Assembly: GCA_003978395.1 (NCBI GenBank)
Contig: QNZV01000108.1
Coordinates: 1-12,671, forward strand
DNA length: 12,671 bases
DNA from: Sulfurovum sp.
Lineage (GTDB): Bacteria > Campylobacterota > Campylobacteria > Campylobacterales > Sulfurovaceae
Direction: 5' to 3'
The position numbers were made by a program, and so were the translations under genes. Each line of letters starts with the position of its first letter. Within the stretch, counting starts at the first letter, position 1. Positions 1-6,046 of this stretch are shown piece after piece. The notes beneath the pieces were generated by a model. The model searched no databases. It was not told the origin of the DNA and worked only from the letters and a program-made list of their open reading frames with translations.

Positions 1-737
1 AACAGTTCCAAGAGTCAGATTTCCAAACATACAATCTATTTACATTTTACAAAAAAGATGTAGTATTAGAGTTAGCCAAAAAATATCCAAATGTAGGACT
101 ATTTGCACCTATGAGTATGAGTATATATAGCAAAAAAGGCTCAACAAAAATATCTGTATCTATGCTATCTGCTAAAGCGATGGAAAAGATTATGGGTATC
201 AAAGGCAAAGAGAAGATATTAACAGACCTTAAAAAGCTAGTAATTGATACACTACAAAAAGCTATGCCAAATGGAAAGTTTGAAAAACTATCCTATACTC
301 TACAAAAACCAAAAGGAAAACTAGTAACCACCTTCACAATGGAGATGGACAAAGATGAGTGGGAAGATGAGCTAGAAGATTTCAAAATGGGATTTGAGGG
401 CGATTTAGCAACCAATGGCTTTATAATCGCAGGTCAAAATAATTTAGGAGATGATTTTGATGATGTAAACTATAACGGTTATGATATATATGAAGTCTAT
501 TCTATTTGTAAACTACCTGTAATTTACACAATAGCCAAAACACACCCAGAAGCAGGTGCTTTTGCCCCATGTTCACTATATTTAGAGAAGAAAAAAGATG
601 TAAATAGTATGGATATAGCTTTCCCATCTGTATATAACTGGATGAGTTCTATGGCACTTGATAACAAAGAAGATATAAAAGTACTCCAAGATGCACAAGA
701 TAGAATGAGTAAGATTTTGAAGGGGGCTACTGAGTAG
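1..737 (+). CDS. DUF302-like two-repeat protein, 5' end outside window
   Basis: The frame is open from base 3 without a stop, so the gene begins before the window; the ATG codons at 111 and 117 are internal. The visible 244 codons hold two similar halves: an early block with LFAPMSMSIY (just before and after base 111) and a late block with GAFAPCSLYLEKK (about 555-600). Each is preceded by a Y-x-x-Y/F and K-rich stretch and an A-K-x-x-P motif, and each is followed by a helical tail. This duplicated small alpha/beta fold resembles the DUF302 family, whose members are often soluble or periplasmic and of unknown biochemical role; the family name is from memory of the motif pattern and is tentative. 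No membrane helix is visible in this part. It is followed by a REPIN-like element and shows no link to the exopolysaccharide genes downstream. Confidence 0.75.
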   Translation, partial: QFQESDFQTYNLFTFYKKDVVLELAKKYPNVGLFAPMSMSIYSKKGSTKISVSMLSAKAMEKIMGIKGKEKILTDLKKLVIDTLQKAMPNGKFEKLSYTLQKPKGKLVTTFTMEMDKDEWEDELEDFKMGFEGDLATNGFIIAGQNNLGDDFDDVNYNGYDIYEVYSICKLPVIYTIAKTHPEAGAFAPCSLYLEKKKDVNSMDIAFPSVYNWMSSMALDNKEDIKVLQDAQDRMSKILKGATE

Positions 738-786
738 GAATGCATAATAGAGTTGATAGTTGAATTAAATTTGCAACTCTTATATA

Positions 787-816
787 CACTCCCACACAGG
801 AGTGATATGCATTTTT
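787..816 (+). terminator. possible terminator after the DUF302-like gene
   Basis: CACTCC (787-792) and GGAGTG (799-804) form a six-pair stem with loop CACACA, followed seven bases later by a T5 run (812-816). The stem is short and the T run is not immediate, so this is only a weak candidate for ending transcription of the upstream gene. Confidence 0.35.
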
Positions 817-818
817 CC

Positions 819-909
819 GTAGGTTCGGTATTACCGAACAAACATTCAATCACAAAAAATATAATATTTTTATATGCCATTTTTTAATGTTCGGTGATAC
901 CGAACCTAC
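819..909. repeat. REPIN-like pair of inverted GTAG-headed palindromes
   Basis: The left unit (819-839) is GTAG followed by a palindrome, GTTCGGTA-T-TACCGAAC. The right unit (889-909) is the same unit in inverse orientation, ending in CTAC, with one difference in 22 bases (819-840 against 888-909). Each unit folds alone, and the two also pair with each other across a 47-base AT-rich spacer. A GTAG head plus a palindrome, in inverted pairs about 90 bases long, is the hallmark of REP doublets (REPINs), which are moved by RAYT Y1 transposases. No RAYT gene is in the window. The element could also act as a bidirectional terminator or RNA-stabilising hairpin. Confidence 0.7.
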
Positions 910-1043
910 ATAAAATCATAATTATTCAAATCATACACTCTCCCATTTGGAAATATTGATATATCAAACCTCTTATCTCCTTTTTTCAGTTGAACTATCT
1001 TTTTATGAACATAGTTGTTTTTTATATACTCTTTGAAAAAGTT
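906..1043 (-). pseudogene. C-terminal remnant of an unknown protein
   Basis: On the reverse strand, 45 codons run from just after an in-frame TAA to a TAG at 908-906, with no ATG, GTG or TTG that would make a sensible start. The translation reads like real protein (for example KKGDKRFDISIFPNGRVYD near the end), which suggests the tail of a gene whose front part is gone. Its stop codon is formed by the GTAG head of the right REP unit, so insertion of the element may have set the end of the frame. The parent family is not recognised. Chance coding-like composition in AT-rich DNA remains possible. Confidence 0.35.
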
Positions 1044-1060
1044 TTAAATAATTTAATCTC

Positions 1061-1089
1061 TGTTATATTTCAAATAGTGTAATATAACA
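1061..1089. promoter_or_regulatory. inverted repeat overlapping the likely wecB promoter
   Basis: TGTTATATT (1061-1069) and AATATAACA (1081-1089) are perfect nine-base inverted arms with an 11-base spacer. A candidate -10 box, TAATAT at 1080-1085 preceded by TG at 1078-1079, falls on the right arm, placing a start near 1092, about 38 bases before the wecB ATG. The geometry fits a dimeric repressor operator. In such AT-rich DNA, chance or a weak RNA stem is also possible. Confidence 0.4.
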
Positions 1090-1091
1090 AC

Positions 1092-1111
1092 AAAATAAAA
1101 TAAAATAAAAT
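1092..1111. repeat. (AAAAT)x4 tandem repeat in the wecB leader
   Basis: Four exact AAAAT copies lie between the likely promoter and the ribosome binding site AGAAGG (1118-1123), six bases before the ATG. Pentamer gain or loss would change leader length but not reading frame, so any effect would be on expression level. Confidence 0.6.
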
Positions 1112-1129
1112 AAGTATAGAAGGTAATAG

Positions 1130-2275
1130 ATGAAGAAAAAAATATTAATCGTTTTTGGTACAAGACCAGAGGCTATAAAAATGGCTCCTTTGGTAAAATA
1201 TTTTGAGAAAGAGTCAGAATATTTTGATTTGAAAGTGTGTGTAACAGCTCAACATCGTGAGATGCTTGATCAAGTTTTAGATTTATTTGATATTACACCT
1301 GATTATGATTTAAATATTATGAAGGGGGGGCAAGATTTATATGATATTACCTCTTCAGTTCTTTTAGGTATGCGAGATGTTCTTAGTGATTTTAATCCTG
1401 ATATTGTCTTTGTTCATGGAGATACAACAACAACCTCCTCTACAGCTTTAGCCTCTTTTTATAATCAAACTAAAGTGGCTCATGTAGAGGCTGGGTTAAG
1501 AACAGGGGACATCTATTCGCCTTGGCCAGAAGAGGCAAATAGACAAGTAACAGGTGTTTTAGCAAATTATCATTTTGCTCCAACTCCAACAAGTGAAAAA
1601 AATCTATTAAAAGAGAATAAAGATTCTCGTAATATTATCGTTACGGGAAATACAGTTATTGATGCACTCTATTTAGCATTAGATAAAATTAAAAATTCTA
1701 CAAATTTAAAAAATAAAATCATTCAAGGGATTGAAGAGGAGATAGATGATAGCAATTTCTCTTTGGAAAATTCAAAATTTATTTTAGTTACAGGGCATCG
1801 AAGAGAGAACCATGGTCAAGGGTTTATTAATATTTGTAAAGGATTAAAAGAGATTGCTCTGAAGAATCCTAATGTAAGTATTATTTATCCTGTTCATTTA
1901 AACCCTAATGTTCAAAAACCTGTGAATGAATTGCTCTCAAATGTTAAAAATATCTATTTGATTCGTCCAATGCAGTATGAATCATTTATCTATTTAATGG
2001 ATAAATCATACTTTATTATTACAGATAGTGGAGGGGTTCAAGAAGAAGCACCATCATTAGGAAAACCTGTATTGGTTATGAGAGATACAACAGAGAGACC
2101 TGAAGCACTTGAAGCTGGAACAGTGAAACTTGTAGGTGTAGATTCTGAGCTTATTATAAAAGAAGCACAAGAACTTTTGGATAATAGTGAAGCATATAGT
2201 AAAATGTCTAAAGCTCATAATCCTTATGGCGATGGAAATGCTTGTCAACGGATTGTTGAATTTTTTATTCCTTAA
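1130..2275 (+). CDS. wecB: UDP-N-acetylglucosamine 2-epimerase (non-hydrolysing)
   Basis: The 381-residue product matches the WecB/MnaA family in length (E. coli WecB is 376) and motifs. It catalyses UDP-GlcNAc to UDP-ManNAc in the cytoplasm. Visible signatures are GTRPEAIK (10-17), QHREM (41-45), VHGDTTT (95-101), HVEAGLRT (118-125), PEEANRQ (133-139), GNTVIDAL (173-180), TGHRREN (221-227), and DSGGVQEE with TTERPE near the C-terminus. Asp98, Glu120, Glu134 and His223 align with the known catalytic Asp95, Glu117, Glu131 and His213 of E. coli. The ATG has AGAAGG six bases upstream. The stop overlaps the 3' end of the opposing DUF4434-like gene by 11 bases. No UDP-ManNAc dehydrogenase (wecC) is adjacent, so the ManNAc sugar itself is probably the donor, fitting the nearby glycosyltransferase. 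A G7 tract lies at codons 65-67. Confidence 0.96.
   Translation: MKKKILIVFGTRPEAIKMAPLVKYFEKESEYFDLKVCVTAQHREMLDQVLDLFDITPDYDLNIMKGGQDLYDITSSVLLGMRDVLSDFNPDIVFVHGDTTTTSSTALASFYNQTKVAHVEAGLRTGDIYSPWPEEANRQVTGVLANYHFAPTPTSEKNLLKENKDSRNIIVTGNTVIDALYLALDKIKNSTNLKNKIIQGIEEEIDDSNFSLENSKFILVTGHRRENHGQGFINICKGLKEIALKNPNVSIIYPVHLNPNVQKPVNELLSNVKNIYLIRPMQYESFIYLMDKSYFIITDSGGVQEEAPSLGKPVLVMRDTTERPEALEAGTVKLVGVDSELIIKEAQELLDNSEAYSKMSKAHNPYGDGNACQRIVEFFIP
1324..1330 (+). repeat. G7 homopolymer inside wecB
   Basis: Seven consecutive G bases encode part of Lys65-Gly66-Gly67. Losing one G leads to TAG at 1365-1367; gaining one leads to TGA at 1342-1344. Either slip would truncate the enzyme to fewer than 85 residues. 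G tracts are the usual phase-variation substrate in Campylobacterota, although most proven switches are eight or longer. Confidence 0.6.
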
Positions 2276-3182
2276 GTTTACAATACTCTGAAAGATAGGC
2301 AGAGAATAAATTTTTATCTAAAAAGTACCTCAAAGAGAATAGACTTAATTTTGAGGTATTTGCAGATTTTTTTAATAGCTTAATCTGTTTTTGTAGATCT
2401 AAGAAATCAATAGCTTGAATTTTAGAATTTTTAAATGTAAAGCCTTCTACAATAGGTATAAAGTTGCCGTTAAACTCTTTTGAAAATGTTTTTATATAGA
2501 GACTACTGGTATTCGTATCAACCAACTTTGCACCAATGCCACTTTGTAGAAGCAAGGTATATTTCCTTTGTGTAATTTCAGAAAACATATGGGCATAATT
2601 ACTAGGTGACATGTGTTGAGAAAAATATCCTGATATATATAGTGGATGAGGAGAGAGTTCTTTTATAGAATCTGCCATCCTTTGTAAATACTCTTTTAAA
2701 TGTTTTTGTCTTTTTTTTTCTATAAAATTATTATCATCAATCTCATCATAAATATAATAACCATGAAAAGAGTCATATTTCTGAGCTACAGTATAAATCT
2801 TTTTAGCTTGTCGGATATTTTGTATATATAAATTAGTTAGATAGATTTGTAAATTTGTATTTTTATTCTCTAAAGTCTTAAAATATTTATCATCTCCATA
2901 TAGTCCAACTACAACATTTATTTTATATTTTTGAGCATAAGACAATATGTTATTTAACCATATATCTTTTTTCATAAAGTCTACAACTCCAAATTTACTC
3001 CATTGTAAAATAATTGTCTCTATATGTGCTTGCTGTAATTTCTTAAAGTTCTCTTCCCAGTTCATAGTATCTTTTAATAGTGGTTGATAAAAAATTGAAG
3101 TAATCATTTTTTTATCATTAGAGTTCTCTCTGTTATGACTATGGATATATATAATTATAAATAGTAGTAAGATTATAAACAT
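2265..3182 (-). CDS. membrane-anchored TIM-barrel protein, DUF4434-like; putative glycan hydrolase
   Basis: The third gene of the leftward operon. From ATG at 3182 it starts with a hydrophobic segment (MFIILLLFIIIYIHS) that would anchor it in the inner membrane or act as an uncleaved signal, with the rest periplasmic. The body shows alternating strands and helices of a (beta/alpha)8 barrel: an opening SIFYQPLLKD with W near the next helix, TIILQW, VVVGLYGD, then FHGYYIYDEID, where the acidic DE sits at a strand end as a glycosidase acid/base would. This pattern resembles DUF4434 and related glycoside-hydrolase folds. In frame, TTG at 3278 and ATG at 3260 are also open but lie inside the upstream gene by 59-77 bases; ATG 3182 follows that gene's stop by about 20 bases but has a poor Shine-Dalgarno. 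An A9 run (T9 at 2711-2719) lies mid-gene. Its likely role is cleaving or trimming the exported polymer; this is not shown. Confidence 0.8.
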   Translation of the reverse strand: MFIILLLFIIIYIHSHNRENSNDKKMITSIFYQPLLKDTMNWEENFKKLQQAHIETIILQWSKFGVVDFMKKDIWLNNILSYAQKYKINVVVGLYGDDKYFKTLENKNTNLQIYLTNLYIQNIRQAKKIYTVAQKYDSFHGYYIYDEIDDNNFIEKKRQKHLKEYLQRMADSIKELSPHPLYISGYFSQHMSPSNYAHMFSEITQRKYTLLLQSGIGAKLVDTNTSSLYIKTFSKEFNGNFIPIVEGFTFKNSKIQAIDFLDLQKQIKLLKKSANTSKLSLFSLRYFLDKNLFSAYLSEYCKLKE

Positions 3183-3201
3183 CCCACTATATTTATATTT
3201 T

Positions 3202-6045
3202 TTAATAAAAGAATTCCCACTGTAAACGTAATGCTTGCTTATCTTTACTATTTCCTGCATATTTTTGTCTCGCTTCAAGTTTTAATCTATTTTTATATTT
3301 CCCTATTTCATATTCTGTTTCATCTGATAGTAAATCCATAGAAACACCTACTCCTACATCCATTTTTGTTACTGATGTTTTTAAAGCGTTATCATTATTG
3401 TAAGTTGCTCCTGTAGTTATATAGGGGGTTATATTCATTTTTGGGTTTATTTTATATACTTTTCCTAATTCATAATTTCCATAAAGAATAGTGGAATCAG
3501 ATTTGGTAAAATAAGCACTTTCTAAATAAAGATTTTCATGAGTCGTTGAGTTTGGATTTCCTGTAATACCCAAAGATGCACGTAAAAGGGTATCACTTCG
3601 TGATTCTTTACCCCCTTTGATAAGTTGTTCTGCTGATAGATAAATCTCTTTATCTTTTAATGGTTTGTATCGTATTCCTACACTTGGTTGAATACTCTTT
3701 TTTACTTTTTTATGACTATGAATAATGTTTGCATAAATTGTGGTATTTTTGGGTAAAAATGTTGGTTGATAAGAGAGTTGCATGCTTCCAAATCCATTAT
3801 AAGAAGCACTATTTACAGGAGAGAAGTTATTTCCTTGTTTGTATGAATTTAATCTTGCTGATTGTACAGAATAGAAATGAAATACTTTAGAGGCATTTGT
3901 AATTTCACGCTTAATATTTTGTCGTTGTTCTTGATGCATATTTTTACTTCGATCAATTGCTTCTTTAAATACATCAATAGCTTTTTCTTGTTGACCAAGT
4001 TTTTTATGAGTATAGGCTAAGGCTGTATAGTTGTCTATATTTTTGGGTTCTTTATCTTTTATCTCTTTAAAATTTATTACTGACTTAGTATAGTTTTTAT
4101 TTTTATCATACATGTAGGCTAACTCTTTTTGATACTGTAGTGTATTTGGATAATCATTGACAAATTTTTGCATAAGTTCAAGTGCTTTTTTTTCCTTTTT
4201 ACACTGTTGCAGAAGATGTATTTGTTCATAGCGTATCTGTTTGCTTTTTTGTATTTTTAAAGCTTTTGTATAATAGTTCAAAGTCTCTTTACACTCTTGG
4301 GTTTTATGAGAGAGTTTTGCCTTTAGTAAATAATACTCTCTGGTATATTTTTTTGTTGATTGTTCATATTTTTTAAGTACTTTAGTTGCTTCTTTAGGTT
4401 TATTTAATTTGTGATAATATATAGAAGCCAGTTCAAACTGAATATTACTATCATTCTGTTTATTGAGATATAGATTCCAATAATAGCTAGCTGTATCATA
4501 CTGTTCTAAATCTATACATAGATAGCCAATATTTTTTAGCAATTCATGGTCATTGGGATTTAGTTTTGATGCTTGCATAAGATAATGTACAGCTGAGTTT
4601 TTCTTATCTAATTTAAAATAGGAGTAGCCAATATTTTTCATTGCTTCTCTATTCTCTGGATATTTTTCTAAATAAGCAGTAGCATACTCTATGGATTTAT
4701 TATAATGTCCTAAGGTACTTTCTAAATTTGAGAGATATAGAGCATTTTTTATTTCTATCATATCTTTATTTAAATTACTTAGAATTAATTTTGTTTTTGT
4801 TAAATCTTTTTTCTCTAAAAGAGTAATTAACTCCAAAGATAAACTGGCTTGTTTTTTTATAGGTAAGCAATTATAAGGATAGGCTTTTTCTAAAACTTCT
4901 CTTTGTCTTTTTTTGTTGTTTTTATAGTAATCTAAAAGAAAATAAATCGCATATTTGTCACAACCCTTTGTTATTTTATCTTTATACAATTGAATAAGTT
5001 TAGAGGTTTGACCAGAGCTTTGATATAAGGTAATTAACTCTTCTTGGTTTGTGATTTTTTTACTTATTTTTCTTGCAATTCTTTTTGCTTTTTTCGGCTT
5101 TGTTTTTTTTATAGATTCTATTAAAAGTAAAGAGAATTGAATCTTCTTCTTTTTAGTTAAACATTTATATGGATAATTTTTTTCAAGTAAAGTTCTTTTT
5201 TTAGAAATATTATCTTTATAGTAGTTTAAAAGGAACTCTAATGCATATTGATTACATCCTTTAGTTAATTTTTTTTGATAGTTTTTTACGATATTCTCAT
5301 TTTGACCTGTTAATGTATAAAGATATAAGAGTTGTTTTCTATTCTCTTCACTTGGTTCAATTTTATTGAGAATCTCTATCTGTTTAGAAGCTTCTTCATA
5401 CTCTTTATCCTTTAGTAGAAGAGCAATTTTCCATTTTATATATTCTAATTTATTAGGTAACTCTTTTGCTAAACTATAGGCATAGTTTGTCTCTCCTATG
5501 TTATCACTAACCTTTGACCATTGAAAGATTTTATATAGTGTTGTATCACTTCTATTGATGAGCTTATCTGCCTGAGTATATTTTTCTAACTTTAGGTATG
5601 ATTCAAATAAAATTTGCTTTACAAAATAAGCATCATCATCTTTTAATTGATGATTTAAGGCTTTTTTAGAAAAGTTGATTGCTTCTATATAATTATTTTT
5701 ATCTTTTTCTTGTTCAGCTTTCTCTTTATAAAAATACCCTAATCCTACACCTTTTGCTTTTTTGGAGTATTTTTGAATACATAAATTATCTTTTTCTTGA
5801 ATACAAATTTTAAGTAGAAGGTTAATGGCATTCTCATTATTTTCATCAATTTCTAAAGCTTTTTCTAGTAGTTTTTTGGCTTCTTTTCTTTTGCTCTCTT
5901 TTAATAAGTTTTGAGCTTTGTTAACCCTTGGATAAGTTCTAAAGTCTTTATACTCTTGGCTAATCCAAGAATAGGCATTATTAATAGGATTTGCAGATAG
6001 CATAGAGCTAAAAATGAGTAGGATACTAAATAATATTTTTATCAT
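3202..6045 (-). CDS. nfrA: NfrA-like outer-membrane polysaccharide exporter (TPR solenoid plus beta-barrel)
   Basis: The ATG at 6045 is chosen over an in-frame TTG at 6054 because it has AAAGG at good spacing and begins a clean signal peptide (MIKILFSILLIFSSMLSA, cleavage before NP). It lies one base after the stop of the glycosyltransferase, indicating translational coupling. About 700 residues follow as a TPR-type alpha-solenoid, with many NYxxAINFSKKAL- and KNIGYSYFKLDKKNSA-type helices. About 225 residues then alternate aromatic and polar residues as an outer-membrane barrel, ending in WEFFY with the terminal aromatic that BAM substrates carry. The 947-residue size and architecture match NfrA (E. 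coli about 990), the outer-membrane receptor of phage N4; PgaA, PelB and BcsC have the same layout. It probably conducts the polymer from periplasm to surface. The gene is very Lys-rich and contains a duplicated two-cysteine module (about 238-414). Confidence 0.85.
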   Translation of the reverse strand: MIKILFSILLIFSSMLSANPINNAYSWISQEYKDFRTYPRVNKAQNLLKESKRKEAKKLLEKALEIDENNENAINLLLKICIQEKDNLCIQKYSKKAKGVGLGYFYKEKAEQEKDKNNYIEAINFSKKALNHQLKDDDAYFVKQILFESYLKLEKYTQADKLINRSDTTLYKIFQWSKVSDNIGETNYAYSLAKELPNKLEYIKWKIALLLKDKEYEEASKQIEILNKIEPSEENRKQLLYLYTLTGQNENIVKNYQKKLTKGCNQYALEFLLNYYKDNISKKRTLLEKNYPYKCLTKKKKIQFSLLLIESIKKTKPKKAKRIARKISKKITNQEELITLYQSSGQTSKLIQLYKDKITKGCDKYAIYFLLDYYKNNKKRQREVLEKAYPYNCLPIKKQASLSLELITLLEKKDLTKTKLILSNLNKDMIEIKNALYLSNLESTLGHYNKSIEYATAYLEKYPENREAMKNIGYSYFKLDKKNSAVHYLMQASKLNPNDHELLKNIGYLCIDLEQYDTASYYWNLYLNKQNDSNIQFELASIYYHKLNKPKEATKVLKKYEQSTKKYTREYYLLKAKLSHKTQECKETLNYYTKALKIQKSKQIRYEQIHLLQQCKKEKKALELMQKFVNDYPNTLQYQKELAYMYDKNKNYTKSVINFKEIKDKEPKNIDNYTALAYTHKKLGQQEKAIDVFKEAIDRSKNMHQEQRQNIKREITNASKVFHFYSVQSARLNSYKQGNNFSPVNSASYNGFGSMQLSYQPTFLPKNTTIYANIIHSHKKVKKSIQPSVGIRYKPLKDKEIYLSAEQLIKGGKESRSDTLLRASLGITGNPNSTTHENLYLESAYFTKSDSTILYGNYELGKVYKINPKMNITPYITTGATYNNDNALKTSVTKMDVGVGVSMDLLSDETEYEIGKYKNRLKLEARQKYAGNSKDKQALRLQWEFFY
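4813..5343 (-). repeat. two tandem cysteine-bearing modules inside the NfrA-like protein
   Basis: Counting from the TTG-start frame, residues about 238-325 and 336-414 repeat with a period of 98. Shared positions are a Tyr/Leu helix, T-K-G-C, Y-A-x-x-F-L-L-x-Y-Y-K, L-E-K-x-Y-P-Y-x-C-L and S-L-x-L-I. The cysteines are at 267/298 and 365/396; few others occur in the mature protein, so each pair may form a periplasmic disulfide. Confidence 0.7.
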
Positions 6046-6046
6046 A

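Larger units (their letters stand above)
738..1129. other. intergenic region with repeats and a gene remnant
   Basis: This 392-base interval separates the DUF302-like gene from wecB. It has no intact gene. It contains a weak terminator-like hairpin, a REPIN-like inverted pair, a reverse-strand C-terminal coding remnant whose stop lies inside the repeat, and the likely wecB promoter with an inverted repeat and a short pentamer repeat. A second, weaker stem (AGAGTTG at 749-755 with CAACTCT at 774-780, 18-base loop) lies directly after the first gene. Confidence 0.7.

Noticed and set aside
524..880. Reverse-strand open frame of 118 codons
   Set aside because: It lies antisense over the end of the DUF302-like gene and across the repeat; its composition is a Ser/Cys/Phe-rich shadow and its start is within the palindromic region.
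2711..2719. A9 tract in the DUF4434-like gene as a phase switch
   Set aside because: Long A runs are common in Lys-rich genes of this base composition, and proven switches in these bacteria are mostly G/C tracts; kept only as a remark.
3183..3278. Longer N-terminus of the DUF4434-like protein from TTG 3278 or ATG 3260
   Set aside because: It would overlap the nfrA-like gene by 59-77 bases and place 26-32 residues before the membrane segment; ATG 3182 is simpler, though its ribosome site is poor and the choice is not certain.
4182..4376. Small open frames antisense to the large genes (also near 2057-2248, 7822-8031, 8527-8721, 11718-11909, 12136-12375)
   Set aside because: All lie within strongly coding genes on the other strand, lack ribosome sites of note, and have biased Phe/Leu/Ser/His composition expected of AT-rich shadows.
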